Counted from the stretch's first letter, positions 7,155 through 14,860 are shown. The stretch is 22,896 nt of DNA from Pseudomonadota bacterium (GCA_023444445.1 JAEXMK010000229.1:1-22896), one strand, 5' to 3'. The notes: generated by a model from the letters alone, not told the origin. Program-made: numbers and translations.

Positions 7155-8551
7155 TCAAGGCCGCCTATTCGCTCAGGCGGCGACTTCTAGGCTGGCTCCT
7201 CATCTCCACCGCCATTATCGGCTGCGTGGCGCTGACCGACACGTGGCGCGAGGCGGTCAATACCGCCAATGTGGTTTCAGACCGCGTGCTTTCCGGTTCG
7301 GCGCTTGCCATTGCCGAACGCGTGGTGGTGGCCGAGGACGGGTCGCTTGAGGTGGATATTCCCTATGTGGCACTGGAAATGCTGACATCGGCGGCGCAGG
7401 ACCGGGTTTTTTACCGTGTCGACGGGCCGAACGGTCAGTTCCTTACCGGTTACCAGAACCTGCCCACGGTGGAGAACAAGAACGGCGACACGCCCGCCTA
7501 TCGCGATGCCGTGTTTCGCGATGAGCCGATCCGCGTCGCTGCCATAAAGCGTTTCGCGTCGACCGGTATCAACTCAGTGCCCTTTTCCGTGACGGTTGCC
7601 GAGACCACCATTGCCCGCAGCCAGCTGGCGCAGGCAATCATCCTGCGGTCTGCGCTGCGCCTGCTGCTGATGATCGTGGGGGCGGCGATCATTGTCTGGA
7701 TCGCAGTGACGATTTCGCTCAGGCCGCTTTATCGGCTCAGTGAAGCCATTGCCGAGCGCAGCCCGAACGATCTGCACCCCATCCGTCAGTCTGTTCCTGT
7801 CGAGGTGGAAAATCTGGTGGAGACGGTCAATTCCTTCATGGTGCGGCTGCAATCGGCGCTGGATGCGCTCAGGCATTTCACCGGCAATGCCAGCCACCAG
7901 TTGCGCACGCCGCTTGCCATCATCAGCACACAGCTTGCGCTCTCCGCCCGCGCAACGAGCCTTGAGGAAGCGCAGGCGGCGGCGCTGAAGGGCAGCGCAT
8001 CGGTAGCGCATGCGGAACATATCCTCGCCCAGTTGCTACGGATGGCCAATATCGATGCTGCGGGCTCCAGCGAAAAACATGATTTTTCCGCGATCGATCT
8101 TGTCGCAGTGGCGCAGAACGTGACGGCCGATTTCGTACCGCGCGCCGCCGAGGCGGGTATCGATCTCGGTTTCGAAGGCGAAGGTGAGGCGACAATTCTC
8201 GCCGAACCACTCTTGATCGGCGAGCTGATCGGCAACCTCGTTTTCAATGCCATCCATTATGCCGGTCGCGGCGCTGAAGTCACCGTGCGCGTCGGCCGGG
8301 AGCAGGCTGTTGTCTGGCTGGAAGTGGAAGATAACGGCCCGGGTATTCCCGCAGAAAAGCGCACCATGGTGCGCCAACGCTTCGCCCGTGGGCAGGATAA
8401 TGCCGCCCCCGGCGCGGGTCTCGGGCTTGCCATTATCGAGGAAATAGCCGGGCTGTTCGGCGGTCGGCTGACTCTGGAGGATGGCGCGGGCGGGCGTGGC
8501 TTAAGGGCGCGGGTTGAATTCGGAGGCGGCACTGCTGTACCGCCTCCTTAG
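7151..8551 (+). CDS. tctE: TctE-type sensor histidine kinase
   Basis: The 466-residue kinase has membrane helix 1 at about 12-29, a periplasmic sensor region (30-165) of the two-component sensor N-terminal type, membrane helix 2 at about 168-190, and then HAMP. The HisKA phosphoacceptor is H249 in NASHQLRTPLA. The ATPase boxes follow: ELIGNLVFNAIHYA (N), VEDNGPGIP (G1) and GAGLGLAII (G2). It should phosphorylate TctD in response to a carboxylate ligand, either directly or through a periplasmic binding protein. The ATG at 7151 overlaps the tctD stop (ATGA), so the pair is translationally coupled. It ends 17 nt from the convergent proline-rich gene. Confidence 0.95.
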   Translation: MIKAAYSLRRRLLGWLLISTAIIGCVALTDTWREAVNTANVVSDRVLSGSALAIAERVVVAEDGSLEVDIPYVALEMLTSAAQDRVFYRVDGPNGQFLTGYQNLPTVENKNGDTPAYRDAVFRDEPIRVAAIKRFASTGINSVPFSVTVAETTIARSQLAQAIILRSALRLLLMIVGAAIIVWIAVTISLRPLYRLSEAIAERSPNDLHPIRQSVPVEVENLVETVNSFMVRLQSALDALRHFTGNASHQLRTPLAIISTQLALSARATSLEEAQAAALKGSASVAHAEHILAQLLRMANIDAAGSSEKHDFSAIDLVAVAQNVTADFVPRAAEAGIDLGFEGEGEATILAEPLLIGELIGNLVFNAIHYAGRGAEVTVRVGREQAVVWLEVEDNGPGIPAEKRTMVRQRFARGQDNAAPGAGLGLAIIEEIAGLFGGRLTLEDGAGGRGLRARVEFGGGTAVPPP

Positions 8552-8568
8552 GATAAGGCTGGATGGCC

Positions 8569-8907
8569 CTATTCGTTCATCTTGTCGATGATCTGCATCA
8601 TGATGTCGGCGCAGGCCTTCATCGGCTCGTCATCGGCACATTTCACGTCAATCTTCCGCTCACCGTCTTCAATCCTGAAATGAGCGGCCTTGGAAGGCGG
8701 TGGCGGTGGCATTCTCTTACCATGCGGGCCATCGCGCCAGCCTGCTTCTCTCGGGCCGCCAGGGCCGGGCGGCGGCGGAGGCGGGGGTGGCGCATCGGCG
8801 CTTGGGCCGGCATCTGCCGGTCCCGGCGGTGGCGGTGGTGGCTGCTGGGCGAAACTGGACCCGGCCGCGATGAGCAACGCGGCGCCGGCAATGACGAGTT
8901 TTTTCAT
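8569..8907 (-). CDS. Proline-rich small secreted protein, 112 aa
   Basis: I do not recognise the family. A signal peptide (MKKLVIAGAALLIAAGSSFA) is followed by a low-complexity proline tract (residues 22-49, runs of 6 and 8 prolines) with G, A and D. After a second short run (MPPPPP) comes a small C-terminal part of about 40 residues with two cysteines (VKCADDEPMKACADIMM). The cysteines could form a disulfide in the periplasm. The proline tract may act as a stiff spacer or bind a partner. A G-rich ribosome site precedes the ATG. It is monocistronic and converges on tctE. The repeats of CCG/CCA codons make the region prone to length changes. Function unknown. Confidence 0.75.
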   Translation of the reverse strand: MKKLVIAGAALLIAAGSSFAQQPPPPPPGPADAGPSADAPPPPPPPPGPGGPREAGWRDGPHGKRMPPPPPSKAAHFRIEDGERKIDVKCADDEPMKACADIMMQIIDKMNE

Positions 8908-9003
8908 GTGAGAGACCTCGCTGTTAGGCTACAGCGAAGAAACGGTCACTGGAGATGCTCGGTTGCTGGCTGGCGAAAATAATTCCGCGTGGTTTCTTCT
9001 GAC

Positions 9004-9888
9004 TCACCCCATACGCTCGGAAGCATAGCTGCCGGGGCTTGGCGGGAAGACAACGGTGCGGTTGCCGTTGATGAAGGTGCGGTGGTGGATGTGGGCGTGG
9101 ATGGCGCGGGCCAGCACCTGGCTTTCCACATCGCGGCCAAGCGAGACATAGTCGTCGGCCGATTGCGCGTGGGTGATGCGCACCGTGTCCTGTTCGATGA
9201 TCGGGCCTTCGTCCAGATCGGCGGTGACGTAATGCGCCGTTGCGCCGATCAGCTTCACGCCGCGCTCATAGGCCTGCTTGTAGGGGTTTGCACCCTTGAA
9301 GCTCGGCAGGAAGGAGTGATGGATATTGATGATCTTGCCCGACATCTTGCGGCACAGGTCATCGGAGAGGACCTGCATGTAACGGGCGAGCACGACGAGC
9401 TCGGTTCCTGTCGTCTCGACCAGCTCCATTAGCTGGGCTTCGGCCTTCGGCTTGTTTTCCTTGGTCACCTTGATGTGGTGGAAGGGAATGTCATGGTTGA
9501 CGACGACCTTCTGGTAATCGAAGTGGTTGGACACGACACCGACGATGTCGATCGGCAGCGCGCCGATTTTCCAGCGGTAGAGCAGGTCGTTGAGGCAATG
9601 GCCGAAGCGCGACACCATCAGCAGCGTCTTCATGCGCTGGCCGTCCGGGTAGATATCCGCCTCCATGCCGAATTTTGCCGCCACAGGCTGAAAGCCCTCG
9701 GTTATTGCTTGAAGGGATGCGCCTTCCTCCGAAATGAAGGAGACGCGCATGAAGAACTTGCCGGTCTCGAGGTCGTCGAACTGCGAACTGTCAACGATAT
9801 TGCAGCCCTTTTCCGCCAGATAACCGGAAATCGCGGCGACGATGCCGCGGGTCGATTTGCAGGCTACGGTCAGAACATAGGATGTCAT
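9004..9888 (-). CDS. purU: Formyltetrahydrofolate deformylase PurU
   Basis: The 294-residue enzyme hydrolyses 10-formyl-tetrahydrofolate to formate and tetrahydrofolate in the cytoplasm. It balances one-carbon pools and supplies formate for the formate-dependent purine step. An N-terminal ACT domain (about 1-85, beginning YVLTVACKSTRGIVAAISG) precedes the formyltransferase-type catalytic domain. The catalytic residues are visible: N188 and H190 in NIHHSFLPSFKG, and D226 in TADLDEGPI. GAGGG lies 7 nt before the ATG at 9888. It appears monocistronic. The length matches other PurU proteins. Purine gene purA lies at the far end of the window but is not linked by operon. Confidence 0.97.
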   Translation of the reverse strand: MTSYVLTVACKSTRGIVAAISGYLAEKGCNIVDSSQFDDLETGKFFMRVSFISEEGASLQAITEGFQPVAAKFGMEADIYPDGQRMKTLLMVSRFGHCLNDLLYRWKIGALPIDIVGVVSNHFDYQKVVVNHDIPFHHIKVTKENKPKAEAQLMELVETTGTELVVLARYMQVLSDDLCRKMSGKIINIHHSFLPSFKGANPYKQAYERGVKLIGATAHYVTADLDEGPIIEQDTVRITHAQSADDYVSLGRDVESQVLARAIHAHIHHRTFINGNRTVVFPPSPGSYASERMG

Positions 9889-10018
9889 TCGTTTTCCCTC
9901 AAAAACGGCGCGCCAGCATCAACCCGGCGCAGTTCGGCGTGTTGCATAACGCAGCTTGGCGACGGAGCAAAGCGCCAAGGCGATGTAGCCAAAGTCTTAG
10001 GGCGGGAAAGGGCCGCGC

Positions 10019-10061
10019 GCCGTGCCGGAAACGACATGGAATGTTCCATGGCCAGCACGGC
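10019..10061. repeat. Nested stem-loop between purU and the YbaY-META gene
   Basis: Outer arms GCCGTGC (10019-10025) and GCACGGC (10055-10061) enclose a perfect inner hairpin, CATGGAA-TG-TTCCATG (10035-10050). It lies just past the stop of the upstream minus-strand gene. No T-run follows on either strand, so it is not a standard terminator. It could be an mRNA 3'-end structure. Confidence 0.45.
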
Positions 10062-10093
10062 GCCGTCGGCATGTTGCAACAGCGCGCTGGGGG

Positions 10094-10870
10094 TCAGGCG
10101 CGGCGCAGGCGCATGGCGGTGCGGCCACGGCCGTCGATCAGTTCCAGTGTACCGCGACGCGGCTCCAGTCTGAAGGAGCGTGCGCCTTCCAGCGCTTCGA
10201 TGAATTGCCGTTCCTGACGCATGATATCGGGTGCGCAGGCCATCTGGGTGGAAATCATCCGGCCGAAATCGACGCGGTTGCGGATGATCTTCACCTCGCC
10301 GCCGATGCCATTGCAGCCGGCATTACCGGAAACGCGGCCCTCGCGGGAAATCTCGAGCGTTGCCTCACGGCGACCGCGAACCCGTTCGCCTCTGATGTCC
10401 TGCACCAGCCAGCGCCCGTCGATGCCGGCTTCCGGCTCCGGCCTGCCCGGACCAGCGCCCACACGCTCCAGCACGAGGTCGGTATCGTCGCGGCCGCCGG
10501 TCAGCACGGAGTAACGCCGCGTGGTGGTGAAGATCAGCCGGTCGCGGTCGCGGATTTCGGCGCTCAGCGCATAGGAACGGCGGCCCCTGATGTCGCGGTC
10601 ATCATATCGCAGCACGAATGGCACCGGCACCTGGCCACGCGGGCGGATGGTGGTTTCGGCAATCGTCTGCGACGGCGCATCCGCCAGCGAGACATCAATG
10701 AGGCGAACGGTCACGGTTGCGCCGGGCGGCAGGGCGATGCGTTCGCGATAGGAGACGCTGCCATGCAGGCTCGCCGGTGCCGCCGCCGCGCCTTTAGCTG
10801 CAAACAGCGGGGCGAGCGCAAGGAGACCGGCGAAACTGCGGCGCGAAAGAAGTGGCTGGTGGTCGGTCAT
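10094..10870 (-). CDS. Tat-exported YbaY-META (HslJ-like) fusion protein
   Basis: The 258-residue protein begins with a twin-arginine signal (SRRSFAGLLAL, residues 9-19), so it should be exported folded by the Tat pathway. Residues about 34-140 resemble the YbaY/YscW family beta-sandwich (LHGSVSYRERIALPPGATVTVRLIDVS, shown here only in part as a family match). Residues about 150-255 form a META/HslJ domain, with GRWLVQDI, the NAGCNG motif and a second cysteine in MACAPD. In enterics these domains occur in separate outer-membrane proteins, HslJ being linked to novobiocin resistance. A ribosome site ACGGAG precedes the ATG. It is probably an envelope protein of unknown role. The domain calls are from remembered patterns. 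Confidence 0.75.
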   Translation of the reverse strand: MTDHQPLLSRRSFAGLLALAPLFAAKGAAAAPASLHGSVSYRERIALPPGATVTVRLIDVSLADAPSQTIAETTIRPRGQVPVPFVLRYDDRDIRGRRSYALSAEIRDRDRLIFTTTRRYSVLTGGRDDTDLVLERVGAGPGRPEPEAGIDGRWLVQDIRGERVRGRREATLEISREGRVSGNAGCNGIGGEVKIIRNRVDFGRMISTQMACAPDIMRQERQFIEALEGARSFRLEPRRGTLELIDGRGRTAMRLRRA

Positions 10871-10999
10871 GATGTTTGCTCCGTGCTGGTCCGTTCGAAT
10901 TTCAACGGATGATAGAAACCGGCACTGAACGGGCGATGAACCGACGGAGCTACCCCCCCAGCAGGATCTTTATGCTGCTGAGCAATCACCGCCGGAAGA

Positions 11000-11023
11000 G
11001 GCTGCCACTTCGCCGTGGCAGCC
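11000..11023 (-). terminator. Possible terminator hairpin after hutX
   Basis: GGCTGCCAC and GTGGCAGCC form a perfect 9-bp stem with a 6-nt loop, beginning 11 nt past the hutX stop. No T-run follows on the minus strand, so it may be a weak or factor-assisted terminator or a 3'-end stabiliser. Confidence 0.5.
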
Positions 11024-11033
11024 CTGCGCGTGA

Positions 11034-11558
11034 TTAGCCGCGCAAACCGTCCCGCAGCGCTTCGAACTTTGCCAGCTGTCCGGCCAGCAGTTCCTTGTTC
11101 TCGTCGCGGCGAACGAAAATCTTGAACATGGCGCCGCCGGCGGCATTCATGAACCAGACGGAGCAGGAGCGGCGGCCGTGGAAGCCGCGGTCTACGAAGG
11201 TGATGCCGGCGCAATTATCCTTCTTGATGTGACCGCCAATGGGGCTGTCGCCGTGGATGTTGAACCAGCCGTGGCTTTCTGCGCCTTCCGGCAGATGACC
11301 GGGCACTTCCAGCACGATATCGCCGGTCTGCACGATCATCAGGATTTCGCCCCAGCCGCGCATCTCGTTCCAGATCGCGTCGAACCGGTCAGCCGGCGCA
11401 GAAACGGCGGCACCTTCGGGCAGGATTGCCAGAATCTCGGCCGGCGTCACCTCGGCCTTGGCGGCGATGGCCTCCACGATACCGTCAGGCTTTTCGGCGA
11501 GCGCGGCTGCGGCGCGGGCCTGCCTGTCGTCACCGGTCGTCTGGGCTGCAATGCTCAT
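11034..11558 (-). CDS. hutX: HutX/ChuX-type cytoplasmic heme carrier
   Basis: The 174-residue product belongs to the HutX/ChuX heme-utilisation family: cytoplasmic proteins that bind incoming heme and hand it to degrading enzymes. Visible family features are PAEILAILPEG near the start, GEILMIVQTGDIVLEVPG in the middle, FNIHGDSPIGGHIKKDNC, and the late FKIFVRRDENKELL. I chose the ATG at 11558 because TGAGG, which overlaps the stop of the upstream hmuQ-like gene, sits 8 nt before it; the gap between the two genes is 10 nt. A longer frame to 11609 would overlap that gene by about 40 nt and lacks a better ribosome site. It forms an operon with the heme monooxygenase and is divergent from hmuTUV. 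Confidence 0.9.
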   Translation of the reverse strand: MSIAAQTTGDDRQARAAAALAEKPDGIVEAIAAKAEVTPAEILAILPEGAAVSAPADRFDAIWNEMRGWGEILMIVQTGDIVLEVPGHLPEGAESHGWFNIHGDSPIGGHIKKDNCAGITFVDRGFHGRRSCSVWFMNAAGGAMFKIFVRRDENKELLAGQLAKFEALRDGLRG

Positions 11559-11568
11559 CGGGTCGGCC

Positions 11569-11916
11569 TCAGGCGGCAATCGAATGGCGTTCGCCATTCT
11601 TATCTTCATGGATGATCACGTCAAAACCTTCGAAATGCGGACCGGAGAGATATTCCACCTTGCCGCGGTTCTCGCCAGCCTTGGCATGGGCGGCGCGGAA
11701 CTGTTCGGATTTCGTCCAGGCAAGGAAGTCGTCCTTGGTGGCCCAGACGGTGTGCGAGGCATAAAGCGTATGATCGTCCGCCTTCGGGCCCTTCAGCATG
11801 TGGAATTCGATATAGCCCGGCAATTCGCTGAGATGCGATTTGCGCTCGCGCCAGATGGATTCGAAGGTTTCTTCATAACCCGGCACAACGCGAAAGCGGT
11901 TCATTGCGATAAACAT
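11569..11916 (-). CDS. hmuQ: IsdG-type heme monooxygenase (HmuQ-like)
   Basis: The 115-residue protein is a small ABM-fold monooxygenase. The IsdG/IsdI catalytic triad is conserved in place and spacing: N6 (FIAMNRFRV), W67 (FLAWTKSEQF) and H77 (AAHAKAGE). These enzymes open the heme ring without a classical heme oxygenase fold, releasing iron. In Bradyrhizobium, HmuQ does this next to heme-uptake genes, as here. A ribosome site AGGAGA precedes the ATG at 11916. It is the first gene of a leftward operon with hutX and is divergent from hmuTUV, which fits use of imported heme as an iron source. The other possibility is a generic antibiotic-biosynthesis monooxygenase, but the triad and context argue for heme. 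Confidence 0.9.
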   Translation of the reverse strand: MFIAMNRFRVVPGYEETFESIWRERKSHLSELPGYIEFHMLKGPKADDHTLYASHTVWATKDDFLAWTKSEQFRAAHAKAGENRGKVEYLSGPHFEGFDVIIHEDKNGERHSIAA

Positions 11917-11946
11917 GAAAGTCTCCTTTTAAGTTTCCAGTTTCAG

Positions 11947-11964
11947 TCAGGATATCGATCCTGG
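11947..11964. promoter_or_regulatory. Inverted repeat in the hmuQ-hmuT divergent region, possible operator
   Basis: CAGGAT and ATCCTG pair around a 4-nt spacer (11948-11963), about 32 nt before the hmuQ-like start. It could be an operator or an mRNA leader hairpin for the leftward operon. It does not match the RirA or Irr consensus I know. Confidence 0.35.
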
Positions 11965-12102
11965 ACGGGGTTGGAAAGGGGTTCACGAAAAAGCAAACAA
12001 AAATACTCCACTTATCGATTGCGCGGTGAATAAACATGTGTAAATAACTCAAGATTAGTGGCGCGGGTGAACCTGCGCCGGGTCGTGTTTCAGGATAGCG
12101 CC

Positions 12103-12996
12103 ATGTTGAATTCCCGTCTTCGTTCCTTTGTTTTTGCCGCCCTCGTCCCCGCCGCGATCGCCATTGTCGCGCCGGCTGCCATGGCTTCGGACAAGGGTAA
12201 CCCGGAGGCGAAGCGCATCGTTGCGGTGGGTGGCACAGTGACGGAAATCCTTTATGCGCTGGGTGCGCAGGACCGTATCGTGGCGCGTGACAGCACCAGC
12301 AGCTACCCGGCTGATGCGCTGGCCAAGCCCGATATCGGTTACATGCGGGCGCTTTCTTCGGAGGGCATCCTGTCGCAGAAGCCCGATCTCATTCTCTCCG
12401 AAGATGGTTCCGGCCCTGCCGATGTCATTTCCATTCTTAAGGCAAGTGCAGTGCCTTTCGTCACCATCGATACACCGCCGAGCGGTGATGCCATCCCGAA
12501 GAAGATCGAGGACGTGGGCGCGGCCGTGGGTCTCTCGGACAAGGCGAAGGCGCTGGCGGCGGAGACCAAAGCCGGGCTGGACGCCCTTGCAAGGGATGTC
12601 GCCGCCGTTCCGGAAAAGGGCAGGAAGCGCGTTCTCTTCGTGCTTTCCACCGCCGGCGGCCGCATCATGGCGGCGGGCAAGGATACCGAAGCCGCAGCGA
12701 TCATCGAAATGGCAGGTGGTATCAATGCGGCTGAGGAGATCACGGGTTACAAGCCGCTGACGGATGAGGCGGTTATTGCCGCGGCACCCGACGTGGTCTT
12801 GACCATGGCGCGCGGCGACCATGCCGCCAAGGCGGATGAGACTTTCGCGCTTCCCGCCTTCCAGTCCACGCCTGCCGCCGCCAGCAAGGCCCTCATCAGC
12901 ATGGACGGGCTTTATCTCATCGGTTTCGGCCCGCGCACGCCGGTTGCCGGTCGTGAACTGGCGCACAAGCTTTACCCTGATGTGGTGAAGCCGTGA
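12103..12996 (+). CDS. hmuT: HmuT, periplasmic heme-binding protein of a heme ABC importer
   Basis: The 297-residue protein starts with a signal peptide (MLNSRLRSFVFAALVPAAIA, cleaved near AMA-S). The mature part has the two-lobed helical-backbone fold of cluster A-II binding proteins. It opens with RIVAVGGTVTEILYALG, and GIGG-like and GRIMAAGKDT motifs follow. It takes heme in the periplasm and passes it to HmuU. I chose ATG at 12103, with AGGA 8 nt upstream; the GTG at 12058 would add 15 residues in front of the signal peptide. It is first in hmuTUV and overlaps hmuU by 4 nt. Neighbours hmuQ-like and hutX support heme over siderophore as ligand. Confidence 0.94.
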   Translation: MLNSRLRSFVFAALVPAAIAIVAPAAMASDKGNPEAKRIVAVGGTVTEILYALGAQDRIVARDSTSSYPADALAKPDIGYMRALSSEGILSQKPDLILSEDGSGPADVISILKASAVPFVTIDTPPSGDAIPKKIEDVGAAVGLSDKAKALAAETKAGLDALARDVAAVPEKGRKRVLFVLSTAGGRIMAAGKDTEAAAIIEMAGGINAAEEITGYKPLTDEAVIAAAPDVVLTMARGDHAAKADETFALPAFQSTPAAASKALISMDGLYLIGFGPRTPVAGRELAHKLYPDVVKP

Positions 12997-14081
12997 GCTT
13001 TGCCGTCTTGAGTTCCACCGGGGCTGCAGTTGCGGGCGACAGATCCCGCCAGGGGGTCTTCACCCTTGCCGTGCTCGTCGGCATCCTGCTGTTTGCCTGT
13101 GGCGTATCGCTTGTCAGCGGCCCCACGGGTGTCGGCATCTCCGAACTCCTTGCCTATCTCACCGGCGGCGCGGATCAGCTCGATGCGCGTGACAGGGTCA
13201 TCCTCGAAGCCGTGCGTCTGCCGCGCACGGCGCTTGGCATGCTGATCGGCGCGGGACTTGGTGTCTCGGGCGCGATGATGCAGGGCCTCTTCCGCAATCC
13301 GCTGGCCGATCCCGGCATCGTCGGCGTCACCTCGGGTGCGGCGCTGTTTGCTGTTGCGGCGATTTCACTGGGGGAAGGCGCGCTTGCCACGGTTGCCGTG
13401 TTTTTCGGCCCGCATTTCCTGCCGATCATGGCATTCTTCGGCGGGCTCCTGAACACCTGGGTGCTCTACCTGATCGCCACCAAGGACGGCGCGACCTCCA
13501 CCACCACGCTCATTCTGGCCGGCATCGCCGTGGCGGCCATCAGCGGCGCACTGACCGGGCTGATGATCTTCGTGGCCGATGATCGGGCGCTGCGCGACAT
13601 CACCTTCTGGTCGCTCGGTTCGCTGGGCGGGGCGACGCCTGCCAAGGTGCTGGCCACCCTGCCATTCATCATCGTCGTGCTTGCCATCATTCCCTTCGTC
13701 GCACGCGGGCTGGATGCGCTGATCCTTGGCGATGCTGCCGCCTTTCACATGGGCATTCCGGTGCAGCGGCTGAAGCGGATCGTCATTCTGGCCGTTGCCG
13801 CCGCCTGCGGGGCGAGCGTGGCGGCGGCCGGTTCCATCGGTTTTGTCGGCATCGTCGTGCCGCATCTGCTTCGTCTCGCCATCGGTCCGTCGCACCGTTT
13901 CCTGCTGCCGGCCTCGGCGCTGGGTGGCGCTGCATTGCTGCTTTTGGCCGACAGTTTCGCCCGCACGGTGGCCGCACCGGCAGAATTGCCGATCGGGGTC
14001 GTCACGGCGCTCATCGGCGCGCCGGTCTTTCTCTTCCTGCTGCTCGGACGCGGCGGCTTTTCCATGCGGAACACGCCATGA
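12993..14081 (+). CDS. hmuU: HmuU, heme ABC transporter permease (FecCD family)
   Basis: The 362-residue inner-membrane permease belongs to the FecCD/BtuC family, with about ten membrane helices. Family signatures include RLPRTALGMLIGAGLGVSGA near residue 75, then MQGLFRNPLADPGIVGVTSG, and GSIGFVGIVVPHLLRL near residue 290. A pair should form the channel for heme handed over by HmuT. The start is GTG at 12993; its last two bases are part of the hmuT stop (GTGA), so coupled translation is likely. The N-terminal cytoplasmic part is about 25 residues. It overlaps hmuV in an ATGA arrangement at the other end. Confidence 0.96.
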   Translation: MSFAVLSSTGAAVAGDRSRQGVFTLAVLVGILLFACGVSLVSGPTGVGISELLAYLTGGADQLDARDRVILEAVRLPRTALGMLIGAGLGVSGAMMQGLFRNPLADPGIVGVTSGAALFAVAAISLGEGALATVAVFFGPHFLPIMAFFGGLLNTWVLYLIATKDGATSTTTLILAGIAVAAISGALTGLMIFVADDRALRDITFWSLGSLGGATPAKVLATLPFIIVVLAIIPFVARGLDALILGDAAAFHMGIPVQRLKRIVILAVAAACGASVAAAGSIGFVGIVVPHLLRLAIGPSHRFLLPASALGGAALLLLADSFARTVAAPAELPIGVVTALIGAPVFLFLLLGRGGFSMRNTP

Positions 14082-14860
14082 TCCGCGCTGAAAACATCAC
14101 CCTCATCCGCTCCGGCCGCCGTCTGCTCGATGGTGTCAGCGTCGATCTGAAACCGGGCAGGGTCAATGTCATCATCGGCCCGAACGGTGCGGGCAAATCG
14201 ACCTTGATGAAGGTTCTTTCGGGCGAAATACGCACGGAAGCCGGTTCGGTGACCTATAATAATGTCGCCCTGCCGCAATTCACGCCCGTGCAGCTTGCCC
14301 GTCTGCGTGCCGTGCTGCCGCAGAATACCCAGCTTGCCTTTCCCTTCACGGCGCTGGAGATCGTGCGTATGGGGGCGGTGGCGCAGGGATCCCGGGCGCC
14401 GGAGGAACAGGCCCGCCGGGCGCTTGCCAAAGCGGGGCTGCGCGGTTTCGAGCAACGCTCCTATAACATGCTGTCCGGCGGCGAGCAGCAGCGCGTGCAG
14501 TTTGCCCGGGCGCTGGCGCAGGTGCCGAACCCGGTGGAAAATGGCGCGGCGCGGGCGCTCTTCCTCGATGAGCCGACGGCCAGTCTCGATATCGGCCACC
14601 AGATCGCCGTGCTGGAAACGGCGCGTGATTTTGCAGGCGGCGGCGGTCTCGTGCTCGCCATCCTGCACGACCTCAACCTTGCGGCGGAATTTGCCGATCA
14701 ACTTATCGTCATGCATGACGGGCGGGTGACGGCAAGCGGTCCCTCGCTGGAAACGATCAGCGACGAGACGATCGCCCGGGTTTACGGCATTGGCGGCGTT
14801 GTCGGCCGGCTGCCGGCACGGCATATTCCTTACGTTCTGCCGCAGTCGCGGCATCGCTAG
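14078..14860 (+). CDS. hmuV: HmuV, heme ABC transporter ATPase
   Basis: The 260-residue ATPase powers HmuU in the cytoplasm. All nucleotide-binding motifs are intact: Walker A GPNGAGKST (34-42), signature LSGGEQQRV (132-140), Walker B LFLDEP (161-166) and the H-loop histidine H197 in ILHDLN. The length fits HmuV. The ATG at 14078 overlaps the hmuU stop by 4 nt, so all three import genes are coupled. It is the last gene of the operon and ends only 12 nt from the convergent YbaN-like gene. I see no separate terminator in the gap, so the two transcripts probably overlap. Confidence 0.97.
   Translation: MIRAENITLIRSGRRLLDGVSVDLKPGRVNVIIGPNGAGKSTLMKVLSGEIRTEAGSVTYNNVALPQFTPVQLARLRAVLPQNTQLAFPFTALEIVRMGAVAQGSRAPEEQARRALAKAGLRGFEQRSYNMLSGGEQQRVQFARALAQVPNPVENGAARALFLDEPTASLDIGHQIAVLETARDFAGGGGLVLAILHDLNLAAEFADQLIVMHDGRVTASGPSLETISDETIARVYGIGGVVGRLPARHIPYVLPQSRHR

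Noticed and set aside
9885..10079. 64-codon minus-strand frame between purU and the YbaY-META gene
   Set aside because: No ribosome site, it runs through the stem-loop, and it shows no family features.
11917..12102. RirA (TGA-N9-TCA) or Irr box in the heme divergent region
   Set aside because: I searched by eye and found no exact match. TGA at 12026 is followed at the right distance by TGT, not TCA.
12055..12966. Long open frame of 303 codons opposite hmuT on the minus strand
   Set aside because: It mirrors hmuT, has no ribosome site and no recognisable protein features. It results from the high GC and codon bias of the sense gene. The same holds for 13745-14854 opposite hmuU/hmuV, 13365-13895, and 16889-17626.
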